Part shown: positions 1-12,114 of the stretch, piece by piece
Layout of the letters: every line of letters begins with the position of its first letter
Position numbering within the stretch: position 1 is the stretch's first letter
Source: Anaeramoeba flamelloides
Taxonomy: Eukaryota; Metamonada; Anaeramoebidae
Assembly: GCA_027625915.1 (NCBI GenBank)
Contig: JANTQA010000015.1
Location: forward strand, 2,914,001-2,978,000
Direction: 5' to 3'
DNA length: 64,000 nt
The notes under the pieces: generated by a model
Seen by the model: only the letters and a program-made list of their open reading frames with translations
Told to the model about the DNA's origin: nothing
Database searches by the model: none
Position numbers and translations under genes: made by a program

Positions 1-2183
1 TTTATTCTTTTTTATTTTTCGAATTGAATTTTAAATTTACTATAAAATATATAAATAGTATTAATTAAATATTTTCGGGTCTTTTATTATTTTAATGTTT
101 AAGTATCATGTATTTTGGAGTATATTTTTATTAATGTAATTTTTTTTTTTTGTGTCCCATTTTTTAGAATTGAGTTTAGTTAGGGAATGCAAAGACAAGT
201 TTATACAAGTGTATTTTTGAATTTTACATGTCAGTGTTGCGAGTATGACTTGGTTAAATTATACCAATTTCTCTTCTGGAATTGAAATTTAAATAATTTT
301 ATTATGTTGGGTAGCCCCATTTAGGATACGTGCATTCATAATTGGATATTTATAGGTTATTTATAGTTTGTTTTTAAGATTACAGAAGTAGTAATGATAC
401 ACAATTAGAAAGTCCCATCTTTAAAAAATTTTCTCTCATTTGTTAATAGCATTTAGAAATGATCAGTAATACTACAGACACATCAGATTCCAATCACCTT
501 CACACAAATGGGTTGAATACCATCCCTATAATTTTTGATTTTTTGTTATTTTGCTTTTATTTACAAGAAAAAAAAAAAAAAATATTCTTCCTATAAATGT
601 ACACTTTTACAATTGAATCAAGTATCCTGTACCTATATTTTCTTTGTTTCTATTTAAAAAGTGTTTTTTAGTGGTTAAAATAATTTTTTGATAGTGGTTA
701 TAAAAAAATATCAAGTATTTTCATTTTTCAGGTATTTACAAGAATGTTTAAGAGACCCAAACAATCTCATTGGTAATAATTTTAATTTACCAAATAAATC
801 TACAATAATACCCAAGAAATTCCAATAAAAGTATCCCAAAAAGTTTTTAATATTTTTTTTTTTTAAATTTATAACTTGTTAAGTTTTTTCTTTTAAGAAA
901 CATATACTCTAATCGGAAATTAATTATTTCTCGAATTTTCAAACAATCATTTGTTGGTAGATTCATAAAAAAAAATTGTTTTTTTTTTACATTTTAGGCT
1001 ACCTTAATTAAGTGGAATGGAATTTCTTAAACCCACCCATTGAAAAATACATTGGAATTGATTCCAAAAAGAGTAATTTTTTAATATTTGTTCAATTATA
1101 GGTTCGAAAATTCTAATTTTTTTTTATATTTATTTACTTATTCAATTATTACAAATAACAACTTTCTACCATTTCAGGCTTTGTTTGATTAAAATATAAG
1201 TTTTTTTTTCTCAAAAAAAAAAATTAAAAATGAAATTCTTTTATATTGGTGTGTGTTCTTAGGATCTTTACCCAATGTTAAAAATAAAATATATAGGAAA
1301 AAAAAAATTTTTTTTTTGTTCTTGCTATAAAACATCATTTATCCATTGGTTAAAAAAATACAATCAAAATTTTCTCTAATATTTTTTTTTTATTTATATT
1401 GTTCATTATCACTTTTGTATTTATATCTCATCTTAAAATTTGATAAATTGTTGATAATTCAATACTACCCTTTATTACTACTTTACACTACCTGGGTAGT
1501 TTACATAGAATAAAAAATCCTTAAAAAATTTTTTTATTATTCACAAAAAAAGTTATTGTAATATTTTGATAGATGATCATAAGAAACTTAACAGAATCAA
1601 AAGGATGGGGTTTCTAATATTTATATGAAGAATTCATGTATTACCCCTCCTTAAATTAGAAAAATTTGATTGAGTATAGATGGTGTTCAAAAAGTGTAAA
1701 GTTTTAGATTGAAAAACCAAATTCGTATCTCACAAAAGCGAGGTTTTTTAAAAATACTTTGTATCAAAAAAATTAAATAAATTTATACTTCCGTTTCCCT
1801 TCTGAAGTCATCATTACTCTGCTTTCTAAACACCCCGTTCCCAAGAAAATATGTGAAACCAACTTTTTACAAGGTTTAATTGCACAAAAACCAATAAAAA
1901 GATCATAGTCAAAATAGAGTAAACAAAATGTCAAAAAAAAGGAAATGAACTCTCAAGCGATGAACCAAATTTAGAAATTCAATTATCTAACTTCAAAATG
2001 TAAATTTCTTTTTTTTCCTTTGACTAACAACACCCAAAAGATTAATAAATTAACCCCAAACAACAAACAGTATTATTATTTTACTATGTAATGAGAAAAC
2101 TCAAAAACGGAAAAAAAAATTACATAAAAGGTTAAAAAATTTTCCATTTTTTCAGAATTTTTCCAAACAATATTTTTATCCAC
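1..2183 (+). other. 5' flank of the MAP kinase gene with scattered coding-like segments
   Basis: No complete gene can be supported here. Several short stretches look more like protein than the surrounding A+T-rich DNA. 387-446 reads SSNDTQLESPIFKKFSLI. 459-535 starts with ATG and reads MISNTTDTSDSNHLHTNG. 733-828, after a good TTTTCAG acceptor, reads YLQECLRDPNNLIG and runs to a TAA. 1012-1069, after TTAAG, reads EWNFLNPPIEKYIGIDSKK. They could be exons of an intron-rich gene on the + strand, or remnants of one. I could not join them into a recognised protein, so no function is proposed. The rest is A+T-rich sequence with poly-A and poly-T runs and no recognisable element. Confidence 0.25.
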
Positions 2184-2657
2184 ATGAGTAAAAAAGAGGA
2201 TTCAGAAGAACAAGACAGCACATCAAGTGAATCAGAAACTACATCGGAAAGTAGTAGTTCTGAAGAAACAACGAGTAGCGAAGAAAGTACCACCAGTACG
2301 AGCAGCGAAGAAACAACGAGTGAAGAAGAAACTAGCTCAAGTGGTCCTGAAGAGCAAGAAGAAGAAGAAACAGAAACAAACGAAACAGCCATACAAATCC
2401 AATATGCTTTTAATGGAGGCAAATCGCTGCCTTGGAGGGTTGGGAAAAATAAAACATTTCCTGTTTCCGGTACAGAATTTACGCTCGATCAACGTTACCA
2501 ATACATTAAAAAGATCGGGCACGGTGCTTATGGAATTGTGATGTAAAATATTTCTTACTTGTTTCTTTCTTTGTTTTTGTAAAAATCTATTTTTGTTGGT
2601 TTAAAAATCACAAAGAATTATTTTCTAAAAAAAAAAATAACTTTTTTTTGTTTTGTA

Positions 2658-2703
<46 letters not shown>

Positions 2704-5700
2704 TCAATCCTTTTAGATCTGCAAAAGATCATTTCGAAAAAGAATCGGTAGCAATTAAAAAAATCATTGGTGTCTTTGATCGACTAACCGATGCCAAAAG
2801 AACACTTCGAGAAATAAAACTACAGAAACATTTTAACCATGAAAATATTTTGGGTTTAAAAGATATTATGGTCCCTCTTGTGAAAGAAAAATTTTCAAGT
2901 GTATACATAGTCACAGAGCTTTTAGCCACCGACTTAAGACAAATTATCAATTCTGAACAAGAATTATCTGAAGACCACGTTAGGTACTTTCTTTACCAAA
3001 TCTTATGTGCATTGAAATACTTGCATTCTGGCAAAGTGATCCATCGAGATTTAAAGCCAGGCAATATCTTATTAAAAGAGAATTGTGAACTTAAAATATG
3101 CGACTTTGGGTTGGCTAGAATTTCAGATCCTGAAGAGGAAAATCCTTTGTTAACTCAATATGTGGCAACAAGGTTTGATTTGAATTTATTTTTTTTTTTT
3201 TTTTTTTTTGGTTTATATTTTGAATTTTTTCACAACAAAGTAATAGTTGCCATCATTGAAACACACGATTTCCTGAATAACTATAAAATTTAAATATTAT
3301 AATTCTAAAGTCTTAAATAACAATACAAGTGCTATTCAAAATTATAACCGAACAAATTTTCATCTTGTTCATTTTCTTTTTTAAATTCTTCAATCTCACT
3401 TTCACTTAGAATTGTTTTTTTGAAAACCAAAAGATCTCTCGGTTAATAATAAATGGGGCTTACTTCAATAACGCGAAGATGTCAATTTAAAATCCCTTTG
3501 CAATGTAATTAATAAAACAAAAAAAAAAGAAAGTTGAAGTGAAAATTTTTTACATAAATATCTTCAAGTCCCATTCGAGAAAAAAAAAAATTTGTTTGAA
3601 AATTCCGTTCTAAAAAAGTATGACATATTAGCTTTTTTAATTTTGTGCCCTGGAAATAGACCTATAAAGGTTGTCAACTATTTTCTAGACATGTTTAAAA
3701 ACTTTTTTAATACTTTTTGATAATTACTACTACTGGGCGCAAAAAAATGGGAATTCAATGGCGACCGAAAACAAAAAAAAATGTCTTCGTTAAAAGTTTA
3801 TTGAAAATAATATTTTGTGAACAAAATTTAATTTTTTTCCAAATGTTGGTGATCCAAAAACTATTTTCATCGAAATGAATTATTGCTTCTTGAGTTTCTG
3901 AAAAAAAATTTTCATCCTAGAGCAAAAAAAAAAATAATAGAACTTTCACAAATAACAATTTTTACTTGAATTTTTTGAGTCTTTTCTTTATTTTTGATTT
4001 TAAGTGAAAATTTTCTCAATCAAGATCATAAAAATTTCTAAAATTGTATGAATCAAACAAAAAACCAAAAAATAGCTAATAAAATTTTAAAACGAAAAAG
4101 CCAATACAAGGACTAATGAAAAATTTTCTTGTGGATGAAATTCTAAAAATCACGAAAGATTAGCTAAAAATCTTTTATTTAAGGGAGTAGGCACATTATA
4201 ATAATTTGGAGTGTATTGTTTATACGAAATTGAATCATTAAAATAATTCACAAAACTAAATAAACCCCAATTCAAAATTTTTAACATACACCAAAATTCA
4301 ATTTTTAAAAAAAAAAAATCTTAATTAATAAATTCTAGAAGAAATACCATATTAGAACCATTCTACTAATTGTAATATTAACACTTGTTTATAAATTACA
4401 ATACGCACAAAAGAAAAAATAAAAATAATTATCAATACTAATAAATTATCGATGTGTTCAAAATTTTGGAGATGAGACTAACAAAAAAATATATTAGTAA
4501 ATTTGTTTAAATTCTATTAGGATTATTGATCGATCAAATGGTTAGATACCATCAAATAATTTTATTTGAGTTCTTCTATTTTGAACAACTTAACCTTAAC
4601 ATAATATCTATTATTGAAAAAAAGTTAGGTAATTCAAAAAATGAAAGGAATACAAAAAACTAAAAGATGAAAAAATGATTTTCATATTTTTCAAAAATCA
4701 AAATTATTTCCAATTTGAATGGAAATTGTATTATTGTGTATTGTTTGAACCGTTTTAACTGTGTGTAAAATTTTGAATTTTAGTTTAAATGAACGTTTAA
4801 AGAAAAAGAAGAGTACCTTATATCCTAGTACAATATATTTACATACCGATTAAAAAATGGAAATCAAAAAAATTGATAAAGTAAAAAATAAATAAAAATA
4901 ATTTATTTCTTTATCTTAGATTGTAATATTTAATACGGTTTCTTCTTTTTTACTCGGATTTATTTTTAATTCTTATGTGAGAAAAACTTTTTTTTTTGTA
5001 AAATTTTTGATAAACAAATTACTTTTTATTTCTAAAGAATTTTCAAAATAAATTTTAATTCCAATTTTCAATTTAATTTATCTAATTCTTGTTTTGGCTG
5101 AAGAAAATTGGATATTTTACGAATTCTTCTCTTCAGAAATGTCAATTTAATGAATGTTTTGTTGGGTTTTAAAACGATTTATTTTTCAAGCAAAAATATA
5201 AAAACACAAAATAATTATCAATATTGCTTTCCTTTTTTTAACCATATTTTCCTTTTCTTCGAGTTTAACTTTTTGTAGTTGTTTTTTATGGATTTCAATA
5301 GTTCAATTATTTTCCTTTAATCTTTGAAACAATTATCCTTTGTTTTGGCTTATTCTGAGAACAATATTATTTGAAAAAAGAATTTTGAAAACAAATTTAT
5401 AAAAAAAGGTTTTTGTAAAAAAAATAATAAATAAATAGGAATGGACCAAGAAAATTCAAGATAATATCTTATTTATCCTCTTCCAAATTAAGAAGATAAA
5501 GGTGAAACAAATCTTTGAAAATATATCATTACATTTTTTTTAATTGGACAAATTATTGAATATTAAATATTTTATCCTATTTGGAGATTGATAATTAAAA
5601 GAAAAGTTCCCCATAGAATCAAAAAGAATCCGGAAAATAACCTTAAGATAAATATAATTAAGCTATCTTTATTTTAATATTGATAAGAATCAATTTAAAA

Positions 5701-8700
5701 TCTGTTACTTTGACATTTTAGAAACTGCTTTTTTCAATATTAAATCCTAAATTGAATCTCAATAACACATTCTTTCAATAGATTCTCTAATTAGAGTTGC
5801 CCATACACAATAAAAGATATGAAATCCAGGTTGGTTAATGTTCCCAAAGGTACTTTTAGAAAAAAACATGTGGGAAACACAAAGTTAACTAAAATCCAAA
5901 AATTTTAACACAGCTAAAAAAGTTCAAAGAATCACAATAATATAATTTCAATTCAAATTGGAAATAATTTTGATTTTTGTAAAATATAAAAATCATTTTT
6001 TCATCTTTAGGTTTTTTATTCATTTCATTTTTTGAATTACCTAACTTGTTTTGTTAAATTGAAATATTTTTTTCAACAATTGATATTATTTTAAAGCTGA
6101 GTTGTTCAAATAAAATTAGAAGAACTCAAATAAAATATGTCAATGATATCTAACCTTTGATCAATCAATATTCCTGATAGAATTTAAACAAATTTACTAA
6201 TACATTTTTTTGTTTTTCCATCTCCAAAAATTTTAACACACCGATAATTTATTAGTATTGGTAATTATTGAATTTTTTGTTTTATTAGTATTGTAATTTA
6301 TAGATAAGTGTTAACATTTCAATTAGTGAATGAGTTCTAATTGAGTATTTCTTCATGAAGTTATTAAATAAGATTTTTTTTTTCAAAAATTGAATTTTGA
6401 TGTGTGTTAAAAATTTTGAATTGAAGTTTTGAAGAATTTTCATATCAAACATCAAATAGCAAATCTGAAATATCTAGAATTTTTTTTGATCTTGTCTAAA
6501 ATTATAAGACTATTCTTGTTCAAAATTAAAGCAAAATTGTACTGGAAATTTTAATTCACTTTTTTCAGAGAAAATTCAACAAAATCCCTTCATAAATTAA
6601 TCTGAATTCAGAAAGACTAAATTTGAAAAATCACAATGATTTAGAGAACTTGTACTTTAAAAAAAGTTTTCAGAAAAAAAAAAAAAAAAAAAATATTTTT
6701 AAAAACTAAACATTTTTATTCACTTCACATGTTTACTTAACTTGACAAACAAAACTTTAAAAATCAAAAAAAATAAAACAGCAAAGATCGTTCCAAGATC
6801 TTTGTTATTTACAAAAGTTCAAAAGAATTCATAATATTTTCATTACTTTTTGAAAAAGAAAATCATAGAAACTACAGAAATCCGAATCTCAAAATTTTGA
6901 TAACTTTTTGATTTTTTATTTCTCAAGTGTTAATTCTAGACCACTTTGGTTTTTTATTAATTCTAAATTAGTTATATAAGGAGTTTGAAAAATTATAAAC
7001 TTTGAAATTATCTTAAACGAGAAGATTTTAGGTTTCTGTGATTTCTGTGATTTCTGTGATTTCTGTGATTTCTGTGATTTGAAATTGAAATTAAAATCAT
7101 TTTCGAGTAAGGGTTTTAATAGGAGCAAACTGTGGCTTTTTCTTACTTGACAAAATAAATTTTCTTAACAAAAAATACCTTTTTACTCTAAAAAGAAAAT
7201 TAATTTCAATTTTTTTTTAGAAATATTGAGAAGATTTGATTTATTTCAATTTGTAAAAGTCTTTGGGTCTTTTAAAAATGATAAACTGAAAAAAAAATTA
7301 AATTTAAAATCAACCCTTTCAGTACATATATATATACATTTTTATATATATATAGTTATATTTCCAAAAATTGAACAGAAAGAATCCAAAAAGTTTAAAA
7401 ATGAAACATCGAATAAAAAACATAATTTTATATTTTTGTTATTTTGTCGATTACAGAAGTATTAACAATTAAAATCAAAAATTTGATCTTGAAAAAAATA
7501 GAAAAAATGTATGATCTGAATTATTCTTTAATAACTGTTTTTTATGATGAATCAACTATTGATAATTATCAGTGATCTTATTATTTCTTTTAAGAAAACT
7601 ATATTATTGAAACTAAAATCTTTATTAAATTCTGAGAAAAAAAATTAAATTTCAATTCCAAAATTCCACTTTAAAATTAAAACAAAAAATGCAAAACAAA
7701 TTGTAATGCTTGATTTAAAAAAATTTTTTATTCTTGATTTTCATAAGTTTATTTGCAAAGGTGTTCTTTCTTGTTTATATTATAAAAATTCAAGACAAAA
7801 TTTTTAAAATATTTAAAAAAATACACATATTCTCATCTCTGTTTTTATTGTTTTGATTTGGAAACAATTACCTTGTTATGTTACGAGTTTAGCCACGAAG
7901 AACGAGAAATATGATATTGTTCGAAGTGATATAAGATGATATTGAGAAGTTCGAAGAACGACGATTAATATTCTCTTTGCACCAGAACAATATCATATTT
8001 TGAGTCTGGAAGGGGATCCCAAAACCGAGGAAATATAACGAGGTGATTTGTTGAACAAATGAAACAATATGAGGGTGCTATTTATTTTTGGGACTTGAGA
8101 TCTACACAACTTAAAACAAATAACAAGAAAAATTTAAAATAAAATTTAAGCCAATTTGTTATTTTTCAATGGTACTTTAAAGAACTTGTTCTTCAAAGGA
8201 TCTTTTTCCTTCAATGGAGTTATCGAAAACACTGAATTTAAATTTTACATTTCCATCTATTGAGGATAAAACTTGGTGTAAAATCCAACAGAGACAAACT
8301 CGATCGTCCAACTTTTCAATGAGTCTCTATCTCCCCTTTTATTTCATGCTTGTTTAGAAGCACCCCGAAGTCGATCAAACATAAAACTAGCATCTGTTAT
8401 GTGTTCTTAACAATAAATAATTTTGAACTATTCCTCTAAAAATTTCCCGACTTGACGTAGTAAAATAAAATTTTTTTTTTTTTTTTTCTAATTTTTTTCT
8501 AAATTTGTAATTATGTTTTTTTCTCATTTCAAAACCTTTTTAAATAAATGATCTCTTTTCTCTCTTTTTTCGATGAAAAAAAGAAACCAAACGTTTTTTA
8601 TTTTTCTCATAATGATATCGATTTCTTTCGTACCCAAACCAAAAATATTGTTTGGTTATAGACATTGTTTTTGAATAAAGAAAGAAAATTCATTCCAATT

Positions 8701-11489
8701 TCCAACCTTTAAGGGAAAATTGATGGACTTTTTTCTTTGTCTTTTATTGAACAAATAATTGGGTTATTGAACCAAATTAATTTTCCAATGTCGTAAATCC
8801 TTGAGCGCGGCGATCTTTTGGGATTTAGGAGATTCTCAGTTTCACAAGAAAATTGATTAAACTTTTCTAAAATAACTTTAACATTTTTAATGTGAAATTT
8901 ATTATTAAAAATACTTCTTATTTATCCAAATAGAATTCGAAAATAAGAAGATCAGAAAATTTTCAAACTTTGCCTAATAACTACAGGATTTCCCAAAATC
9001 TTTCCACAGTGACTTTATTACAACACTATCCTAAACTTTTCAGTGTTCTAATCTCTTTCTTATCGGTAGTTATGAGGAATTATATACTTGAATTTTTACA
9101 AAGAAAAAGTATTGTTTAAAAAAAAATACATAGCTTTTTTATTGGTTATTTTTTTCATTGATTTCAAACAACCCCATAAACACAATTCTAGATTCAAAAC
9201 ACAATTTAATAAAACCAAAAATTTAATCAAAAAAAAATTGAAAAATTAATGATTCAACTCTGATTTACTTTTTTTTTCGATTCATAAACAGAGTAATTAG
9301 TGATATATTTGATTACAGAGTTTCAATGTCTTCGTAGCACCTAAAAAATCTTTTTTCAATAAGTTTCTCACAATTAAAATTTTTAAAAATTTAAAATGTA
9401 CCTACTCCCTTAAGTTATTAGTTTCTCTATATATTCATCTATAACCAAAGTATGTTGTAGTTGAAATTAAATGATATTAGTTCAAATGATTTCTGTGACT
9501 CTAAAAAATCAATTATAAATATTATTTAACAATAAATTATTGGATTTTTTACTGAATTATCAAAATTGAAACAATTTTCATTTTTGAAATTTTTTTTTAA
9601 ATTACTTTTCTAAATCTCAAGGTATTGAAACTCAAAATAATAACCTAACCAGATAATTTAAATTAATATTTAGAACCACCAAAGGTAACTATTTTTTATA
9701 TTTTTTTAATTTCAAGATCTACTCAATAATTATTAAGATATAAAAAGCAAGAATGATTCACTTTATTCCTTTCTATAAAGGCAGTTGTATTTTTCAATAT
9801 ATTTCCAATATTTCAGAAATAATTTGTCAAAATAATCTGTTTGTTAATTATTAAATTTTTAAAAAAAATCAAATTTTTTAAGTAAATAATCTACATTTCT
9901 CGACAAATTTAAGAAACGTATTTTTCGAAATAAATCTTAATGAATTAATTATAAACCAAGTCAATTTGAAATTATTTCCATTTATTAATAATTGCGAAAT
10001 CTATGATTTTACGCTTAAATTTCCTTTCAGAAATAAACGTCTAAAGATATCTAGGTAATTTATACTTTTTTAATAAAGCAAAAACATTTTTTTTTTTTTT
10101 TTTTTGATACAATTGGAAAATAGAAGAAACCTATTTGAGAGTTAAACCTGAAAAATATTTTTGTTAAAAGAGACGTATTCAAAGAATGAAATTAAAAATT
10201 AATATTTCTTCTTTAAATGTAATTAAATTTGATCACTTTGAATCAAATTTAATTTTCAAAAAGGAATTAAATATATAGTAGTGAAAAAAAATACCCAACA
10301 TGAAAAAAATCTCTGACAAGATTTTTAATTGTGAATATTCCGGAAAATTGATGTGTAATTTTTTTTATTTTAAATCAAATCCTATTTTTAAGAATCAAAC
10401 TTTTAAAATTATAACTCACCCACTTATTAGAATGATGATAAATGAAATTATAGTTGTTCAAAACACCATTCAATAAATCAAAAAACAAAATAAAAATTAT
10501 CATTTTCCAAACTCTAAGTAAACCTCTATAAACCTCGATTTGTTTTACAAAAAAAGTTGATCTACTTTGGCTATCAAACAGTTACTTGAGTATTCTATAG
10601 AGGCACTCTACTTTAATAAACTTTAGGTAGGTTTATTACTAGTTTCATAAAAAGTTTGATTCTTAAAAAAAAAGATTTGATTTTAAATATCAGAAATTAT
10701 TCAACAATTTTCCTAATATTCACAATGAAAAATCTTGACCTGGATCATTTTCATGTCCGGTATTTTTTTTCACGACTATACTTTAAGAATATTGATAATC
10801 TTGAAGGAAATTTTAAATCCTATTTTTATTATTATTTTTTTTTTATTTTACGAAGATGAATTTATTGTTCTTTATTTTTCATTATATTTTTTAATTATTA
10901 TCTCCAACTTTTATATTAATTCCATGTCTTTGTTTTTATTCTATAAAACAATAGATGGTATCGAAGCCCGGAAATTATTTTGAGTTGGGGAGAATACACG
11001 AGTGCTGTTGATGTTTGGAGCACAGGATGCATCTTTGCAGAAATTTTGAATCGAAAACCATTATTTCCAGGAAAAGATTTTATGCACCAATTAAAATTAA
11101 TTACAATGGTAGTGGGCAAACCTTCAAAAAAAGAAATTAAATCACTTGAAAACGAAAAAGCAAGAAAATTCATGTCAAAATTACCCAATAGAAAGCAATT
11201 CAATTTTCATAAATTGTTTCCAAGTGCATCCGAAGATGCAATAGATTTATTAAAAAGAATGTTACAATTTAACCCTTCCAAAAGGATTACTGTCGAAGAA
11301 TCCCTTGAACATCCGTTTTTTAATACCATACATGATCCTGAATCAGAGCCCATCTGTCATGAAACTTTTGACTTTTCTTTTGAAAAAGATAAACTAACTA
11401 AAAATAAATTGAGAAAATTAATTTATACAGAAATTCTTGATTTTCATAAAAAAAAAAAACAAGAATATGAAGAAAATTCCAAAAATTAA
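2184..11489 (+). CDS. MAP kinase (ERK-like) with acidic N-terminal extension, three exons
   Basis: Exons 2184-2542, 2717-3172 and 10955-11489 join in frame with GT-AG introns and give 449 residues. Residues 1-70 are a Ser/Thr/Glu-rich acidic tract not found in short ERKs. The kinase domain runs from about residue 105 to 420: glycine loop GHGAYG (113-118), VAIK lysine K134, C-helix region [11 protein letters not shown], catalytic HRDLKPGN (229-236), DFG (249-251), then WYRSPE. The activation motif is T266-Q267-Y268 (TQY) where ERKs have TEY, followed by the usual VATRWYR. This is a CMGC-group Ser/Thr kinase expected to be activated by an upstream MEK at T266 and Y268 and to act in cytoplasm and nucleus. 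The exon 1 junction (codon AT|A) restores GIVISAKD and the exon 2/3 junction (AG|A) restores VATRWYR, which strongly supports both splices. Catalytic residues are intact, so the enzyme is probably active. Substrate and pathway cannot be read from sequence. Confidence 0.93.
2543..2716 (+). other. MAPK intron 1 with a 40-base poly-A run
   Basis: This 174 bp GT-AG intron separates the glycine loop from the VAIK lysine. An uninterrupted A run (about 2661-2700) lies directly upstream of the short pyrimidine stretch and acceptor at 2711-2716. Confidence 0.85.
4265..4786 (-). repeat. Family D repeat, copy 1 (reverse orientation)
   Basis: About 520 bp, the reverse complement of the copies at 5886-6427 and 14249-14783. 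The ends are imperfect terminal inverted repeats built around AATTCAAAATTTTTAACAC. Shared internal landmarks include the TTGATCGATCAA-like stretch and the segment reading AAACAAATTTACTAAT in the forward copies. It has no coding capacity. It looks like a non-autonomous DNA element. Confidence 0.7.
5886..6427 (+). repeat. Family D repeat, copy 2 (forward orientation)
   Basis: Same family as 4265-4786 but opposite in orientation, so the two form a ~530 bp inverted repeat around a ~1.1 kb spacer inside the MAPK intron. It starts near AACTAAAATCCAAAAATTTT and ends near GTTAAAAATTTTGAATTG. Confidence 0.7.
7033..7080. repeat. 9-bp minisatellite TTTCTGTGA, about 5 units
   Basis: Five direct copies of the nonamer TTTCTGTGA follow one another in the MAPK intron. 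In one minus-strand frame this reads as repeated QKS, which explains a short open frame here that is not a gene. Confidence 0.9.
7880..8440. other. Less A+T-rich island inside the MAPK intron, possible decayed coding sequence
   Basis: Base composition is visibly more balanced than the rest of the intron, with CG dinucleotides, GGGGATCCC and few homopolymers. A roughly 49-codon open stretch lies on the minus strand at about 8183-8331, beginning with [18 protein letters not shown]. Other frames are broken by stops. I do not recognise the protein. It may be a relic of an inserted gene or element, or an embedded regulatory region. Confidence 0.3.
8890..9145 (+). repeat. Family H dispersed repeat, copy 1
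   Basis: About 250 bp that reappears at 54283-54560. The best conserved core includes AGAAGATCAGAAAATTTTC, CTTTGCCTAATAAC, GATTTCCCAAAATCTTTCC and TTCTAATCTCTTTCTTATC. No terminal inverted repeat was seen, so its class is unknown. Confidence 0.6.
9411..9560 (-). repeat. Relic of the family F TTAA element
   Basis: This matches, in reverse complement, the right arm of the complete copy at 31166-31922: TTCTCTATA, then CAAAGTATGTTGTA, TTCTGTGACTCTAAAAAATC and AACAATAAATTATT. It begins at CTTAAG and the far end is not present. A 19-base TTAA-bounded end directly abuts it at 9396-9414. Confidence 0.6.
9826..10038 (+). repeat. Family L dispersed repeat, copy 1
   Basis: Shares a ~120 bp core with 27470-27668, including CGAAATAAATCTTAATGAATT, TTTGAAATTATTT and GAAATCTATGAT. 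No ends or coding capacity are recognised. Confidence 0.5.
10275..10780 (-). mobile_element. Family E MITE-like element, copy 1
   Basis: About 505 bp with terminal inverted repeats of TATAGTAGTGAAAAAAA against TTTTTTTCACGACTATA; the inverted similarity extends some 100 bp inward (tACCCAACATG, AAGATTTTTAATTGTGAATATT). It shares the core AAACCTACCTAAAGTTTATT (in reverse) with copies at 19281 and 46174. It has no protein. It lies just upstream of the exon 3 acceptor of the MAPK gene. Confidence 0.75.
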
Positions 11490-12114
11490 TTCAAATTTTT
11501 GAATTAATTGAAATAAAATCTTTTCAATTTTAATAAGTTTTGGAATTTTAAGAATTTAATAAATGGGATTTTTTATTTTTATTAAAGTGCTTTGTATTAA
11601 AAATTTTTTTTATAATTATAAATTAGTAGGTTTTTTTTTTTTTTTTTTTTTGCATAAAATGTTAAAAAGAGGCACATAAAATCATATACCAAAATTAACA
11701 GCGAGATTCTCACTTACTGAAAATTTATAAAGAGAAAGTTGCAAGTTGATTTTTTCCTAAAAATGAATTTTTTTGTTCTTGTTGTTTTTTTTTTTTTTTT
11801 TATCTAGTTTCAGTTAAAATAAAATGATTAATTTAAAAACACTTTATTTATCTATAAATATAATCCTTGAGTTTATTGAGATAACCAAATATATTGTCAA
11901 ACTGAATGATGATCAAATACTCAAAAATTATTCTTTTTTTTTGAATACTCAAAATTATGAAATTATTTATTCTTCAAGAAAATTTGTTCTTAAAATATTT
12001 TTGATTTTGAAACTTCTGGAAACGATAAATAGAAAAAGGAAAATCGAAGTTACAAAATATTGTATTATTTGAAATCATTTTGGTATTTTATACCTTTTGG
12101 TTAAGTACAAGACA

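Larger units (their letters stand above)
3173..10954 (+). other. MAPK intron 2, 7.8 kb, packed with repeats
   Basis: Donor GTTTGA at 3173 and acceptor ATAG at 10951-10954 are fixed by the protein, VATR|WYRSPE. The intron contains an inverted pair of family D repeats (4265-4786 and 5886-6427), a 9-bp minisatellite (7033-7080), a less A+T-rich island (about 7880-8440), a family H repeat (8890-9145), a family F relic (9411-9560), a family L repeat (9826-10038) and a family E MITE (10275-10780). Open frames inside it are short and unlike any protein I recognise. About 3180-4180 and 6430-7030 hold nothing recognised. Confidence 0.85.
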
